DNA of 64,000 bases from Sphingobacterium sp. GVS05A (GCF_019969845.1 NZ_JAHXYR010000010.1:186001-250000), one strand, 5' to 3'; numbered from the stretch's first letter, positions 34,618-44,590 are shown. Made by a program: numbers and translations. The notes: a model not told the origin generated them from the letters alone.

Positions 34618-36027
34618 ATGTCCAAAATTTCACAGACCTTACTTTACGGCTTATGTTACCTATTACTGAGCAATATCGTATATGCACAGTCAAATTTCTC
34701 AAAGAAAGTACTTGAACAGAGCCAGCTTGATTTTGTCAATCTGGGGTTCGGCATGTTTATTCATTACGGCATGCCCACCTTTATGGAGCAGGATTGGTCC
34801 GATCCAAATGCACCACTTGAGCTTTTCAAATCCCCGAAGCTCAATGCCGACCAATGGGCTAAGGCAGCCAAGTCGGCCAACATGACCTATGGTTGTCTAA
34901 CGACAAAACATCATAGCGGATTTCCGATCTGGAACACAAAAACCACCGATTACAATGTAATGAACACTCCATTGCACCGCGATGTAGTCAAGGAATTTAC
35001 AGAAGCCTTTCGCAAAAATGGTCTGCGTGTCATGCTCTATTATTCCATCCTGGACATACATCAGGGGATACGTCCACATACCATCACCAAAGCCCACGTC
35101 CAGTTGATCAAAGATCAGCTGACTGAATTGTTAACACAATATGGTGAGATCGATGCTTTGGTAATCGACGGCTGGGATGCTCCTTGGTCACGTATCTCGT
35201 ATGATGACGTTCCATTTGACGACATCTATTATCTGGTCAAGTCCCTACAACCCAAGTGCCTATTGATGGATCTCAATTCGGCAAAATATCCTGGGGATGC
35301 GCTATTTTACACGGATATCAAATCTTACGAACAGGGTGCTGGACAGTTTATCTCCAAAGAACATAATAAGCTGCCGGCAATGGCCTGTTTACCCCTACAA
35401 CAGAGCTGGTTCTGGAAAACATCTTTTCCTTCGACGCCGGTAAAAGATGTGAAGGAACTCGTAGAGAAATTCGTCATTCCCTACAACGATGCCTATTGCA
35501 ACTTTATGCTCAATGTCGCACCCAACAGTGACGGTCTGATGGATCAAAATGCTTTGGATGCGCTAAAAACCATCGGAGCACTTTACAAGAAAACACCCAA
35601 CTACAAAACATTACCTAGCTACCAAGCACCGATTGTAGACCATAACATCGCTAGGCAGATTCCTTCCAATAGCAGTTGGGGTGAAGATATGAGTATTATG
35701 GATTTCGCCAATGATGACAATTTCGGTAGCGCATGGGTATCCAATCCGTCTACCAAAGGAGAGATCTGGTATGAACTGGATTTTGAACGCAGCAAAAATT
35801 TCAACAGTATTGTCATTACCGAAGGCAAGGATAATCCTTCCAGCTATAGTCTGAGCTATTTGAAAGATGGCAAATGGTCTCCCCTTGCGGCAAGTCCGGT
35901 TATACAGGGGCGTATCAAGATCTTTCGCTTTGATGAAGTATTGGGGCAAAAATTACGCTTGAGTATCCGACCCGAAAAAGAGCGTGTGGTCCTGAATGAG
36001 GTAGGTGTTTATCAGGAGAGGCGGTAA
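34618..36027 (+). CDS. GH29 alpha-L-fucosidase with C-terminal carbohydrate-binding-like domain, exported
   Basis: The protein has 469 residues with a signal peptide ending VYA-Q (about residue 23). GH29 motifs are LGFGMFIHYGMP (42-53), TKHHSGFPIW (96-105) and ALVIDGWDAPW, where Asp184 is the likely nucleophile. Residues about 340-469 (SSWGEDMSIMDFANDDN, WYELDFERSKNFNSIVI) resemble an F5/8-type C discoidin-like binding domain. The sequence is shorter and clearly different from the GH29 at 3533, so it probably belongs to another subfamily. It is transcribed away from a four-regulator operon whose OmpR-type site occupies the shared spacer. It ends at a bidirectional terminator. Confidence 0.9.
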   Translation: MSKISQTLLYGLCYLLLSNIVYAQSNFSKKVLEQSQLDFVNLGFGMFIHYGMPTFMEQDWSDPNAPLELFKSPKLNADQWAKAAKSANMTYGCLTTKHHSGFPIWNTKTTDYNVMNTPLHRDVVKEFTEAFRKNGLRVMLYYSILDIHQGIRPHTITKAHVQLIKDQLTELLTQYGEIDALVIDGWDAPWSRISYDDVPFDDIYYLVKSLQPKCLLMDLNSAKYPGDALFYTDIKSYEQGAGQFISKEHNKLPAMACLPLQQSWFWKTSFPSTPVKDVKELVEKFVIPYNDAYCNFMLNVAPNSDGLMDQNALDALKTIGALYKKTPNYKTLPSYQAPIVDHNIARQIPSNSSWGEDMSIMDFANDDNFGSAWVSNPSTKGEIWYELDFERSKNFNSIVITEGKDNPSSYSLSYLKDGKWSPLAASPVIQGRIKIFRFDEVLGQKLRLSIRPEKERVVLNEVGVYQERR

Positions 36028-36112
36028 ATAGATCCATTAGTGATCGAAAAAAACAGTCAAATAATGCTGAGTTTACCACCATTAACTTAATGCACAGTCA
36101 ATTCAAACCGAT

Positions 36113-36157
36113 AATAACATAAAAAGCATCTCCTTTTGAGATGCTTTTTATGTTATT
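36113..36157. terminator. Bidirectional terminator between GH29 and SusD
   Basis: Two perfectly complementary 20-nt arms (36113-36132 and 36138-36157) flank a 5-nt loop; the GC core is GCATCTC/GAGATGC, with A- and T-rich outer parts. It lies between two convergent genes and can serve both. Confidence 0.88.
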
Positions 36158-36168
36158 GAACCAAGCTA

Positions 36169-37929
36169 TTATTTAGTCCAGCCCGGGTTTTGTGCCAGGT
36201 TGGGATTTTTAACAATTGCCGTAGCTGGTACTGGATAAAGGTATTGTTTATCTTCCCAGCTTCTCGGAACAGCCTTATACCATTCGAGGTGATTATCTGT
36301 TGTCATCGTTTGGAAATTTTTGCTACCTCCGCCAATCGCTACTTTAGCCACCCCACTTGGTGCCGTAATGGATGAAGCCGATTTACTACCATCATAGAAA
36401 ATCACATCCGGTTTGCCATCGTGATCCAAATCCATCAGTTTTTCCAATGCTGGCACATAGATACCTGTCCAAGCAAGGTTGGCCATCGAGGACCCCATTT
36501 TCCATCTTTTCAAGTCATTGAAACGGAAGCCCTCCAGTGCTAGCTCAACCTGCCTTTCACGACGGATTTCCAATAATACAGGATCATTTACATCGGGAAA
36601 AAATGTATTTTTCAAATAGTTGTCCACCTTGGTTGGCAAGCTATTATTTCCTGAAGTGATTCCTGCTCGTGCACGCAAGGCGCCAATGGTTTTAGTCCAA
36701 TCTGTTAAATTCAACTGCCCGAGTTCCTGCTTGGCCTCGGCATAGTTCAACAGTATTTCAGCATACCGCATCAAAGGTACTGCGTTGATGTTATAGGCAC
36801 CATTATCATAATAAGGATCATCCAGGGTATATTTAATCGGTTGATAGCCCGTGTATGTATAACTTGCAAAATTTGGAGGGGCAGCCTCTCCCCCACGCTT
36901 ATACCCTGGTGTACGGATCAGCTGTGCCAATCTGTAGTCACGGTTTTGGCATTCCTCATAAAATTCCTCAGTTTGATAATTAGGACGATCCGTATAAGGT
37001 GTTCCATCAAGATTCAAAATGCTATTGATAAAGGGTCTTACCAGGCTCAGTCTTGGTCCATAGGTCGCCGAGGTCCACCACCAGTTGGCATCGTTCATCA
37101 ATGCCTGATCTTTGCTGAAAGCAAGACCGAACATGACTTCCTGCTTCACAGGCTGGTTGCTCACAAATAATTGACGCTGTGACAGCTTTAGATCATTGGC
37201 CACATACACACTATAAGGCCCCGTTTCCATCAAGATCTTTCCTGCATCAGCGGCCATCTTAAAGAAATCCGCCGGTGTTGTCGCCAAGTTTAATTGGTGG
37301 TATTTTCTAAAAGTTCCTTCAAATAAGGCCACACGAGTCTTTAGGCCCAATGCAGTCCATTTATTAATTAAGGTACCATCTCCGCCGTCTCCTGTAATAT
37401 TTGCATAGGCAAAATCCAAGTCTTCCATAATACGCTTCATCACCAGTTCACGTGAATCCCTTGGCGCATGGAGGATATCTGTCTCATCAACGGTCAATGG
37501 ATGATCTACCCAAGGCACATCACCAAAGCGTACCACCTTATCGTAATAGAACCAGGCCCTAAAGAAGCGGGCGATACCAATATAATTGTTTTTGACCGCA
37601 TCACTCAATTGTGGGCTTGTACATTTGACGATCATCTGATTGATATTCCGTAAGGCTGTCCAGCTCCAGCCCGTACTGATTTCGGCAGAATAAGCACCTT
37701 TCACCATAAAATCATTCAAGCTGTTTACTGCAGCGTAATCTGCCATCGCATCCCCTTTAAAAGCATCGCTTCTGGAGGTGATATCCCGGTAAAAAGAGTT
37801 ACTGTAATTTTTCAGTCCATTCTCCGTTCCGAAGATATCCTCTTCAGTTGCCGATGCTTTCGGTAGCTCGTTCAATTCACATGAACTGAACAAGAGTGCT
37901 ATTATAGGTATAAATAAGATTCTTTTCAT
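36169..37929 (-). CDS. SusD/RagB-family nutrient-binding lipoprotein (second pair)
   Basis: The ATG at 37929 gives 586 residues and a clean lipoprotein signal with lipobox LFSSC (Cys17 or so). SusD features include ARFFRAWFYYDKV, MRYAEILLNYAEAKQELG and the diagnostic RRERQVELALEGFRFNDLKRW near the C-terminus (given here without its first residues). It begins 10 bp after the SusC stop. No glycoside hydrolase is encoded on the same strand downstream, so the substrate is not indicated. Neighbouring fucosidase and mannosidase genes hint at glycoprotein glycans, but this is speculation. Confidence 0.94.
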   Translation of the reverse strand: MKRILFIPIIALLFSSCELNELPKASATEEDIFGTENGLKNYSNSFYRDITSRSDAFKGDAMADYAAVNSLNDFMVKGAYSAEISTGWSWTALRNINQMIVKCTSPQLSDAVKNNYIGIARFFRAWFYYDKVVRFGDVPWVDHPLTVDETDILHAPRDSRELVMKRIMEDLDFAYANITGDGGDGTLINKWTALGLKTRVALFEGTFRKYHQLNLATTPADFFKMAADAGKILMETGPYSVYVANDLKLSQRQLFVSNQPVKQEVMFGLAFSKDQALMNDANWWWTSATYGPRLSLVRPFINSILNLDGTPYTDRPNYQTEEFYEECQNRDYRLAQLIRTPGYKRGGEAAPPNFASYTYTGYQPIKYTLDDPYYDNGAYNINAVPLMRYAEILLNYAEAKQELGQLNLTDWTKTIGALRARAGITSGNNSLPTKVDNYLKNTFFPDVNDPVLLEIRRERQVELALEGFRFNDLKRWKMGSSMANLAWTGIYVPALEKLMDLDHDGKPDVIFYDGSKSASSITAPSGVAKVAIGGGSKNFQTMTTDNHLEWYKAVPRSWEDKQYLYPVPATAIVKNPNLAQNPGWTK

Positions 37930-37939
37930 TTTTAATACA

Positions 37940-40900
37940 TTATAATCCAATGGATAAATTAAAACTAATGCTCTTCATCACCGGATAGTTAAATCCGTCG
38001 CCACTATTGGAATCACTTACATCCGGGTCAGATTTCATGAGATTGCCCACATCAAGATCTTTTGTTTTTTTATACAGAGGCGACCAAGTCCATAAATTCT
38101 CGCCAGACAATCCGGCTCGCAGACTGCTGATCTTGAGCTTAGAGGTCACAGATTTTGGGAAATTATAGCCAATCTGGATATTTTTCATCCGGATATAGGC
38201 GATATTCTGCAGGTACCTTGTCTGCGGTGTTGCTTTAATAGACTCATTATAACCTGCGTACCGAGGGAAATAACCATTTGGATTATCCTCTGTCCAATAA
38301 TTATTGAGGTGCCATTCAGGTAAATTGTTATATGGTCTATTATACTGTCCCCAAAAGATGGATTCATTGCTTGGGTACCAATTTTGTTTTCCTACACCCT
38401 GAAAAAAGGTAGAGAAATAGACATTTTTCCAGTCCATATTGATATTGAAGCTATAGATATAACGAGGCTCGTAGTTACCGATAATAGTTTTATCACCATG
38501 GTTATTGATTGTATTCGTTCCATAGTCGATTACCCCATCGCCATTGAGATCTGCAAAGCGTACATCACCTGGATAGATAATTCCAGAATTGGACGATTTG
38601 ATGACCTTTTGTGTCGGAGCCGCATCAATTTCCGCCTGATTTTGGAAAAGTCCCTGCGTAACATACCCCCAGATTTCGCCGAGTCGTTGTCCTTCATAAT
38701 AACGGTCGGTCTGGTAGCGATCAGTCTGCAACAGACCAGCTTTATTTTCATAGCGATCGATAGTCGATCGATAGTCTGCCAAAGTAGCTTTCACCGACCA
38801 GTTAAATGGACTATTGTTCCAGTCGAAGCGGTCCTTATAGGCAACACTCAATTCATAGCCCTTCGTTGTCATATCCGCATAATTACCTTTTGGCGATTGC
38901 GCACCGAATATATCTGGCAACTCCACGCTGAAGGTATACATGTTCAAGGTCTTACGTTGGTAGAGGTCACCTGTAAAGGTCAGCCTGCCATTTAAGGATG
39001 AAAAATCCAATCCAAAATTAGCTGTACGGGCCGTCTCCCAAGTCAGATTATCGGGAATAACCTTTGGTACCGAGGTATAAGAAGGTTTCTGTCCATTCAA
39101 CAAACGATCCATGATCTTGATTTCATAGAGATCCATGTAGGTATAAGGGTCCACATTACCGTTCCCCAGTGAACCATAAGAAGCGCGAAATTTCAGGTCA
39201 GAAATAATCTTTTTGTCTACCGTAAAGAAGGGTTCTTCAGAAATGCGCCAGCCCGCAGAAGCAGAAGGGAAAAATGCCCATTGTTGGTTGGTCGGAAATT
39301 TGGAAGAACCATCGTATCGCCCATTGAATTCAAATAAATAACGATCCTTGAAAATATAATTGGCCCGCATAAATACACCAACATTCCTATACTTATTATA
39401 ACCAGCGGTAGCGGTTGTATTTTGCCCGAGAGCCAGGTTGATATTATCCACATTTTCGGTCAATAAGCCTGTTTTCGTAATATAGGAAGAGTTATAGACA
39501 CGTTGTTCGTAATTATACCCCAGCAAACCTTTAACATAATGGTCACCTATTGTCTTTTCGTATTCACCGTAAAGGTTTCCAAATAGATATTTCCAGTTTT
39601 GGTCTACCTGGTAAATATTGTTGTTCATGTCTGTTTCCAGCTTGAGCATCTTACCTTCTTGCGTGCTATAAGGGACAGGCACACGTACACGGGTCGAGTT
39701 AAAATCGCGATTTCTAAAAGTCAGATCGCCCTTTATCCGCAGGGTATTGTTAAGAAATTTGGTCTCAAAAGAAGTGGTATTACGGAGATCCCGATTTTCA
39801 CTTTCGGTTCTATTTTTTCCATAGATAAAATCACCCACAGAATAGGCCGCCGAGAAGCTAAGCGAGCCATCAGGATTGAATATCGGCGAAGATGGATGTC
39901 CTTCATCCGCAATATTACGCCAGATATTCCCCCCTTCACCACCCGTCGTAGGGTCGCGGTATTTCGCGTAGTTATAATCGATATTATTAGCGATACGCAA
40001 CCAGTCATTTACCTGTAAGCCTGCTTTTGCCCTGGTATTGTAGGTCTTGTATTTATCACTATTAAAACGGTACATCCCATTATAATCATAGGCACGTCCA
40101 GAGATGTAGTAATCCAGCTTTTCGGTATTGCCACTTACCGACAGGTTATGATCCTGTACAAAGGTATTGTCCTTGATCAAGACATCGTAATAGTCCTCAT
40201 TACCATAGTAAACGTAATTTCCTTTATCATCGACTGTAATTTCATCCGTAATCCCCTGCTCTTTGCGGCGTTTGAACTCGTTGAGCCAGTCCATTGTAAA
40301 GATCTGTGTTTTATTCAGCTTGCTTGGGATAGAGGAATAATTATTCCAGGCATTATAGGCCGTAAAGAAATGCGATGCATACTCGTAGCCATCCGTTACG
40401 AATTTGGGTCTAGCAATTGGTTTCTGGAAGGATCCGCTTCCGGAATAGTTAATGGACGATTTTCCCGACTTCGCTCTCTTAGTTGTAATCAATACTACAC
40501 CGAAAGTCCCCCTTGCGCCATAGATTGCAGCAGAGGAAGCGTCTTTTAGTACCGAGACATTCTCGATATCGTTGGGGTTGAGTGAAGCTGGATCCCCTTC
40601 TACTCCATCGATCAAAATCAAGGCACTTCCGCCCTGGCCGATTGACGTGGTACCACGGATATTGAAACTCGGTGCCCGGTTGGGTTTACCATCAGCCGGG
40701 ACGATATTTAGGTTGGGAACAACACCTTGTAGCATTTGGCTCGCATTGGCAAGTACACGGCCTTCGAAAACTTCTGAGCCGACCTGATCCACTGCTCCGG
40801 TCAAGTTTGCTTTCTTCTGCGTTCCGTAACCGACCACGACAACTTCCTCCAACTCGGTATCTTTGGACTCCATTACAATTTGTAATTGAGCTGTGTTGAC

Positions 40901-41194
40901 AGTCACGACCTGCTCATGGTACCCCACCTGGGTTAGTTTAAGCTTTTGGCCGATGGCAGCTTCGATGTTAAACATTCCCGATGCATCGGTAGATGTCGTT
41001 TTTTGACTGGATAAATTGGTGATGGTAACACCGGGCATAGCTGCGCCGTTTTTGTCTTTTACCACACCTTTCACGGTAGACTGAACTGCAATAGCTTGCG
41101 TCTCTCTGTTCAATTTGACATAATTACGCTCTACATTAGCCCATGTGGGATATGAGAGACCCAATGCCATACTGATTAGTAATGTTTTCTGCAT
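37940..41194 (-). CDS. SusC/RagA-family TonB-dependent transporter (second pair)
   Basis: The protein has 1084 residues with a signal peptide (about 1-19, ending TWA-N). After a short Gln/Thr-rich linker come the carboxypeptidase-regulatory-like domain (about 40-120), the TonB-box region LEEVVVVGYGTQ, the plug (LKDASSAAIYGARGTFGVVLI) and the barrel, ending NLSIGL. No STN signalling domain is present, so an ECF sigma/anti-sigma loop is unlikely. With the SusD 10 bp downstream it forms an outer-membrane importer for an unknown glycan or peptide. It is preceded by a 554-bp spacer and is about 100 residues from the fructan SusC in architecture but clearly a separate paralogue. Confidence 0.95.
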   Translation of the reverse strand: MQKTLLISMALGLSYPTWANVERNYVKLNRETQAIAVQSTVKGVVKDKNGAAMPGVTITNLSSQKTTSTDASGMFNIEAAIGQKLKLTQVGYHEQVVTVNTAQLQIVMESKDTELEEVVVVGYGTQKKANLTGAVDQVGSEVFEGRVLANASQMLQGVVPNLNIVPADGKPNRAPSFNIRGTTSIGQGGSALILIDGVEGDPASLNPNDIENVSVLKDASSAAIYGARGTFGVVLITTKRAKSGKSSINYSGSGSFQKPIARPKFVTDGYEYASHFFTAYNAWNNYSSIPSKLNKTQIFTMDWLNEFKRRKEQGITDEITVDDKGNYVYYGNEDYYDVLIKDNTFVQDHNLSVSGNTEKLDYYISGRAYDYNGMYRFNSDKYKTYNTRAKAGLQVNDWLRIANNIDYNYAKYRDPTTGGEGGNIWRNIADEGHPSSPIFNPDGSLSFSAAYSVGDFIYGKNRTESENRDLRNTTSFETKFLNNTLRIKGDLTFRNRDFNSTRVRVPVPYSTQEGKMLKLETDMNNNIYQVDQNWKYLFGNLYGEYEKTIGDHYVKGLLGYNYEQRVYNSSYITKTGLLTENVDNINLALGQNTTATAGYNKYRNVGVFMRANYIFKDRYLFEFNGRYDGSSKFPTNQQWAFFPSASAGWRISEEPFFTVDKKIISDLKFRASYGSLGNGNVDPYTYMDLYEIKIMDRLLNGQKPSYTSVPKVIPDNLTWETARTANFGLDFSSLNGRLTFTGDLYQRKTLNMYTFSVELPDIFGAQSPKGNYADMTTKGYELSVAYKDRFDWNNSPFNWSVKATLADYRSTIDRYENKAGLLQTDRYQTDRYYEGQRLGEIWGYVTQGLFQNQAEIDAAPTQKVIKSSNSGIIYPGDVRFADLNGDGVIDYGTNTINNHGDKTIIGNYEPRYIYSFNINMDWKNVYFSTFFQGVGKQNWYPSNESIFWGQYNRPYNNLPEWHLNNYWTEDNPNGYFPRYAGYNESIKATPQTRYLQNIAYIRMKNIQIGYNFPKSVTSKLKISSLRAGLSGENLWTWSPLYKKTKDLDVGNLMKSDPDVSDSNSGDGFNYPVMKSISFNLSIGL

Positions 41195-41748
41195 TTTTAG
41201 CCTGGTTTAGAATTCAGCACCAAAATTGGCGCTTTCTCTTGGCTTATAATTTACCTTAATATTAAGAAATATTTAATTAATCCCCACCAACACCGAAACT
41301 AAACAGGTTTAGCACACTTATACTTAATAAAAATTTAACTTATAAACAATACAAATCACATAAGTAATCGAAGAGCTTCCCTATCCTTATACCGTACAAA
41401 TGTCAGACGATTTATACGAGAAGAATTGCTACTATTGATCGAGTTTCCTCCCATTGCTGCATCCATTGTTTACAAATTCCCTCTTCCTCTATTTTCTTAA
41501 ACTAGTTCAATGACCAGGAAAATCCGTTCGCCTAATTTTGAATAAACTATTTAAGATAATAAACGATAATGCCGAACAGACAAGACAATTCAAGAAGATT
41601 TTGCTAAACCCAAAAACAAATTCACGATATATCGTGAATTTTAAAAAACATAAAAAATCTACAAAAAACTAAAAATCAGAAACATAACAAAAAAGGCCTC
41701 TAAATTGAACTTTAAACTTTATAAAACAACATTTAAAACACATAATTT
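41195..41748. other. Long AT-rich divergent spacer
   Basis: This 554-bp region separates the second SusC gene (leftward) from the seven-gene stress operon (rightward). Its only striking element is the 24-bp palindrome at 41618-41641. No open frame longer than about a dozen codons, RNA gene or exact TAnnTTTG box was recognised. Poly-A rich sequence at 41640-41730 resembles a promoter-upstream region. Confidence 0.6.
41618..41641. promoter_or_regulatory. Perfect 24-bp palindrome with ACGATATATCGT core
   Basis: The two 12-nt halves (AAATTCACGATA and its exact complement) are perfectly symmetric. It is 107 bp upstream of the isochorismatase-family start codon. A near-identical core (ACGATATTTCGT) lies upstream of the alpha/beta hydrolase at 54404. 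It is very likely an operator for a dimeric repressor; which family is unknown. Confidence 0.65.
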
Positions 41749-42384
41749 ATGAAACCATCAGCAGAACTATTATCTCCAAGCAATCATGCACTTGTATTGA
41801 TCGACTTCGAAGGTCAAATGGCCTTTGCTACCAAAAGCATTACCATGGAGGAATTGAGAAACAATGTAGCAGTTATATGTGGTGCTTCCAAAATCTTTAA
41901 TGTTCCTACAATTGTCACTACCGTTGCCGAAGAGAGCTTTTCAGGCCCGGTATTTCCAGAGATTGAGACCTATTATCCACAAGCTAACAGCGGGTACATT
42001 GACAGGACGAGCATGAACACATGGGAAGATGAAGCTGCCTACCGCGCGATAACAGGTACTGGAAAGCAAAAATTAGTTCTTGCGGGACTATGGACAGGTG
42101 TTTGTATTGTCGGTCCAGCGCTTTCGGCTCTAGCTGAAAATTACGAAGTCTATGTCATCGCTGACGCCTGTGGCGATGTGAGTCATGAAGCACATGAACG
42201 TGCCATGCAGCGCATGATCCATATGGGAGTAAAACCAGTGACCTCGGTTCAGTATCTATTGGAATTGCAACGAGACTGGGCCCGCCAAGAGACCTATGTT
42301 GCTGTGACAGACCTGATGAAAAAGCATGGTGGTAGTTACGGTCTAGGCATTCATTATGCCCACAATATGGTCAAGCATTCCTAA
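41749..42384 (+). CDS. Isochorismatase-family cysteine hydrolase (YcaC-like)
   Basis: The protein has 211 residues. ALVLIDFEGQ provides the catalytic Asp19 and GLWTGVCIVGPALSA the nucleophile Cys119, as in the YcaC/isochorismatase fold. YVIADACGDVSHEAHERAM continues the family pattern. YcaC-type proteins are cysteine hydrolases of uncertain substrate, unlike true isochorismatases. It lacks a signal peptide and is cytoplasmic. It is the first gene of a seven-gene operon and overlaps the following porin frame by 29 bp if that gene starts at 42356. Expression probably answers to the 24-bp palindrome upstream. Confidence 0.88.
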   Translation: MKPSAELLSPSNHALVLIDFEGQMAFATKSITMEELRNNVAVICGASKIFNVPTIVTTVAEESFSGPVFPEIETYYPQANSGYIDRTSMNTWEDEAAYRAITGTGKQKLVLAGLWTGVCIVGPALSALAENYEVYVIADACGDVSHEAHERAMQRMIHMGVKPVTSVQYLLELQRDWARQETYVAVTDLMKKHGGSYGLGIHYAHNMVKHS

Positions 42385-43813
42385 CATCATCCAAACAATT
42401 TCTACTCAAATCAGACCCGTGCATCGACAACAGTTTATAGTCCACCATTTTCGTCAAATCGCCCTCGCGTTGTTGCTATTTGGCGTATTACCAAATCTCT
42501 TCGCGCAGAGCTACAAATTAATGCGTTTTGAGGAGGATTACAGTATACTCGCCGATTCTACCCGCCATGGTTATGCGCGGATCAAATTTAGTCCGCTGAC
42601 AGCAGACGGCAAGATTTGGTTATCTATAGGTGGTGAGGCACGGGCTGAATACGTAGATTTCAACAATGAAGGCTGGGGGCGCTTACAACTTGGACATAAC
42701 AATTTTTTATTGCAACGCTATAGCCTGCATGCAGATATTCATTTTGGCAAACGTCTTCGGTTATTCACACAGGTTCGATCGGCATTGCAACATGGCCGCA
42801 AAAATGGTTCCCGTCAGATCGATGAAGATCAATTAAATATACAGAATCTATTTATCGACGGAACCATACTACAGCAAGATAACCGTTCGTTGTTGCTCCG
42901 TATTGGCAGACAGGAACTTGACTACGGTTCGGGCCGGCTGATCTCCGTCGGTGAGGGGCCAAATGCCAGACGATATTTTACAGGGGCTAAAATTGCTTAT
43001 AATGTAGGTAAGGTCAATCTCGAAGCCTTTGCGATGATGGCCGACACCATTAGGCCTGGAATTTTTGACAATAGCCCATCCAAACAGATCAACCTTTGGG
43101 GTGCCTATGGCAAAATTACCGTTCCGAAGCAGGCAAATTTCGACTTATATTACATCGGTATCTATCGCGACCGCTCAATTTTTGAGGAAGGAACATCAGC
43201 GGAAACCCGTCATACTATAGGGGGCCGAATTTGGAAATATGGCGGCGGATTTATATACAACCTCGAAGGCGCCTACCAGTTTGGATCTTTTGGCAAAGGT
43301 AAGATTTCCGCATGGACCGCGTCACTCGATATCGGTTACCTCTTTGAAGAGAGCGATCTCAGACCTTCGATCAATCTGCGCAACGATTACATCTCAGGGG
43401 ACAAAAAAGCTGGCGACGGCAACCTTCAAACTTTCAACCCCATTTATCCCAAAGGCGGATATTTTGGTTTCAGTCCCCAAATAGGCCCGGTCAACCTGAT
43501 TGATATCCATCCCTACGTTACACTCGATCTGCTTTCGAATCTGAAGTTTCAAGCCGACCTTGTCTATAATTGGCGTCATTCTCTTCAGGACGGTGTGTAC
43601 AGGCCTAGTGGATCTTTTAATCTCGCAGGAGCAGCTTCCAGAAAACGTTATATCGGCACAGCCTATCTGGCAAACTTCACCTATGCTGCAAGTAAACAAC
43701 TCTCATTGGTAACCGGTATACAATATTTCAAAACAGGCGCATTCATTGAGGAAATTATTAACACCCCAAAAAACGGGGTTTTCTTTAATGGTAGAGTAGC
43801 CTTTAAATTTTAA
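42356..43813 (+). CDS. Outer-membrane porin, alginate-export (AlgE-like) family
   Basis: The protein has up to 485 residues. The hydrophobic signal IALALLLFGVLPNLFA-Q lies at about 35-50, so a GTG at 42419 (V22) may be the true start, giving a normal signal peptide; the ATG at 42356 is kept because the choice is not settled. The mature part is all amphipathic beta-strands ending in F (GRVAFKF), with LLLRIGRQELDYGSGRLI and GPNARRYFTGAKI, matching the alginate_export domain family. Members in Bacteroidota are porins of unknown solute, and alginate is not implied. It overlaps or closely follows the cysteine hydrolase and precedes the M17-like gene by 4 bp. Confidence 0.82.
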   Translation: MPTIWSSIPNIIQTISTQIRPVHRQQFIVHHFRQIALALLLFGVLPNLFAQSYKLMRFEEDYSILADSTRHGYARIKFSPLTADGKIWLSIGGEARAEYVDFNNEGWGRLQLGHNNFLLQRYSLHADIHFGKRLRLFTQVRSALQHGRKNGSRQIDEDQLNIQNLFIDGTILQQDNRSLLLRIGRQELDYGSGRLISVGEGPNARRYFTGAKIAYNVGKVNLEAFAMMADTIRPGIFDNSPSKQINLWGAYGKITVPKQANFDLYYIGIYRDRSIFEEGTSAETRHTIGGRIWKYGGGFIYNLEGAYQFGSFGKGKISAWTASLDIGYLFEESDLRPSINLRNDYISGDKKAGDGNLQTFNPIYPKGGYFGFSPQIGPVNLIDIHPYVTLDLLSNLKFQADLVYNWRHSLQDGVYRPSGSFNLAGAASRKRYIGTAYLANFTYAASKQLSLVTGIQYFKTGAFIEEIINTPKNGVFFNGRVAFKF

Positions 43814-43817
43814 AAAA

Positions 43818-44579
43818 ATGAAAATAACGAAGAAAATATTTCAACAGAAAAAATTTCCATGGGCACTGATCGCCTTTCTTGGATCCATTACTATTCTACC
43901 CAGTCAGGTTAATGCCCAAACGGAACCCGTTATACAAAAAAATACAGCAATAGGGACAAGTAAAATTTGGGGTAGTGTCGATGGGTTAGCAATAGAAGGA
44001 CTCGTACAAGGTCCTTCCGCAGCTATCAGCGACCTACAGGTTGCATGCGTTTTTGAGTATACCGAAGGGGATATTTTTATTTCTCCTCCCGCTTTACCCG
44101 CAGCTTTAAACGGTCTTGTCCATCTGGATGAGGCATTGCATGGTAACCTTACCGAAATCCGGAAATCCGGAAAATTCCGCGGACATGCACTTGAAACCAT
44201 ATTACTCGCACCGATACAATCCGGCGAACTTGCCAGCAAAAAATTGCTTTTGATTGGACTGGGCAAACGTGAAGATTTTAATGCTGAGCTGATGAAAGAT
44301 GTCGCGCATGTAGCTATGCGGGAAGCGCTAAGATTAGGAGCAACTAATTTTAGTTTCGCCAGCGACCTCAAGGACGCTGGAGTAGATTCACCTACCGCCC
44401 TTGTCGCTGAGAATGTTGTGCTTGGTAGTATCGATGCCTTTCGTACCCAAAAGTGGTTGGTCGAAAAGAAAATGGACAAAGCTCCAGTATTAAAAAAAAT
44501 CACGCTTTTGGCAGGACCCGCTTTTTTTGAAACCGCAGGCGAAGGAATTAAAAAAGCAATATTCTCCTTACACAATTAA
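43818..44579 (+). CDS. Exported stand-alone M17 peptidase N-terminal domain protein
   Basis: The protein has 253 residues. A signal peptide (about 1-34, ending VNA-Q) precedes a domain matching the macro-like N-terminal half of leucyl aminopeptidases: LNGLVHLDEALHG, ILLAPIQSGELASKKLLLIGLGKR and GVDSPTALVAENVVLG. Full M17 enzymes are about 500 residues; here the metal-binding catalytic half (NTDAEGRL-type motif) is absent and the frame ends normally, so it is not a truncation by frameshift. It cannot be a peptidase by the known mechanism. A binding or oligomerising role in the periplasm is possible. It sits between the porin (4 bp) and the amidohydrolase (11 bp). Confidence 0.8.
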   Translation: MKITKKIFQQKKFPWALIAFLGSITILPSQVNAQTEPVIQKNTAIGTSKIWGSVDGLAIEGLVQGPSAAISDLQVACVFEYTEGDIFISPPALPAALNGLVHLDEALHGNLTEIRKSGKFRGHALETILLAPIQSGELASKKLLLIGLGKREDFNAELMKDVAHVAMREALRLGATNFSFASDLKDAGVDSPTALVAENVVLGSIDAFRTQKWLVEKKMDKAPVLKKITLLAGPAFFETAGEGIKKAIFSLHN

Positions 44580-44590
44580 ACCGAACAGCC

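Noticed and set aside
41208..41240. TTGGCGCTTTCTCTTGGC-like sequence resembling a sigma-54 promoter
   Set aside because: Spacing between GG and GC is 12 rather than 10 bases, so it does not fit the -24/-12 consensus.
43904..44575. Long antisense frame opposite the M17-like gene
   Set aside because: It is low-complexity Ser/Ala/Pro sequence typical of antisense shadows; the sense strand has a signal peptide and a recognisable domain.
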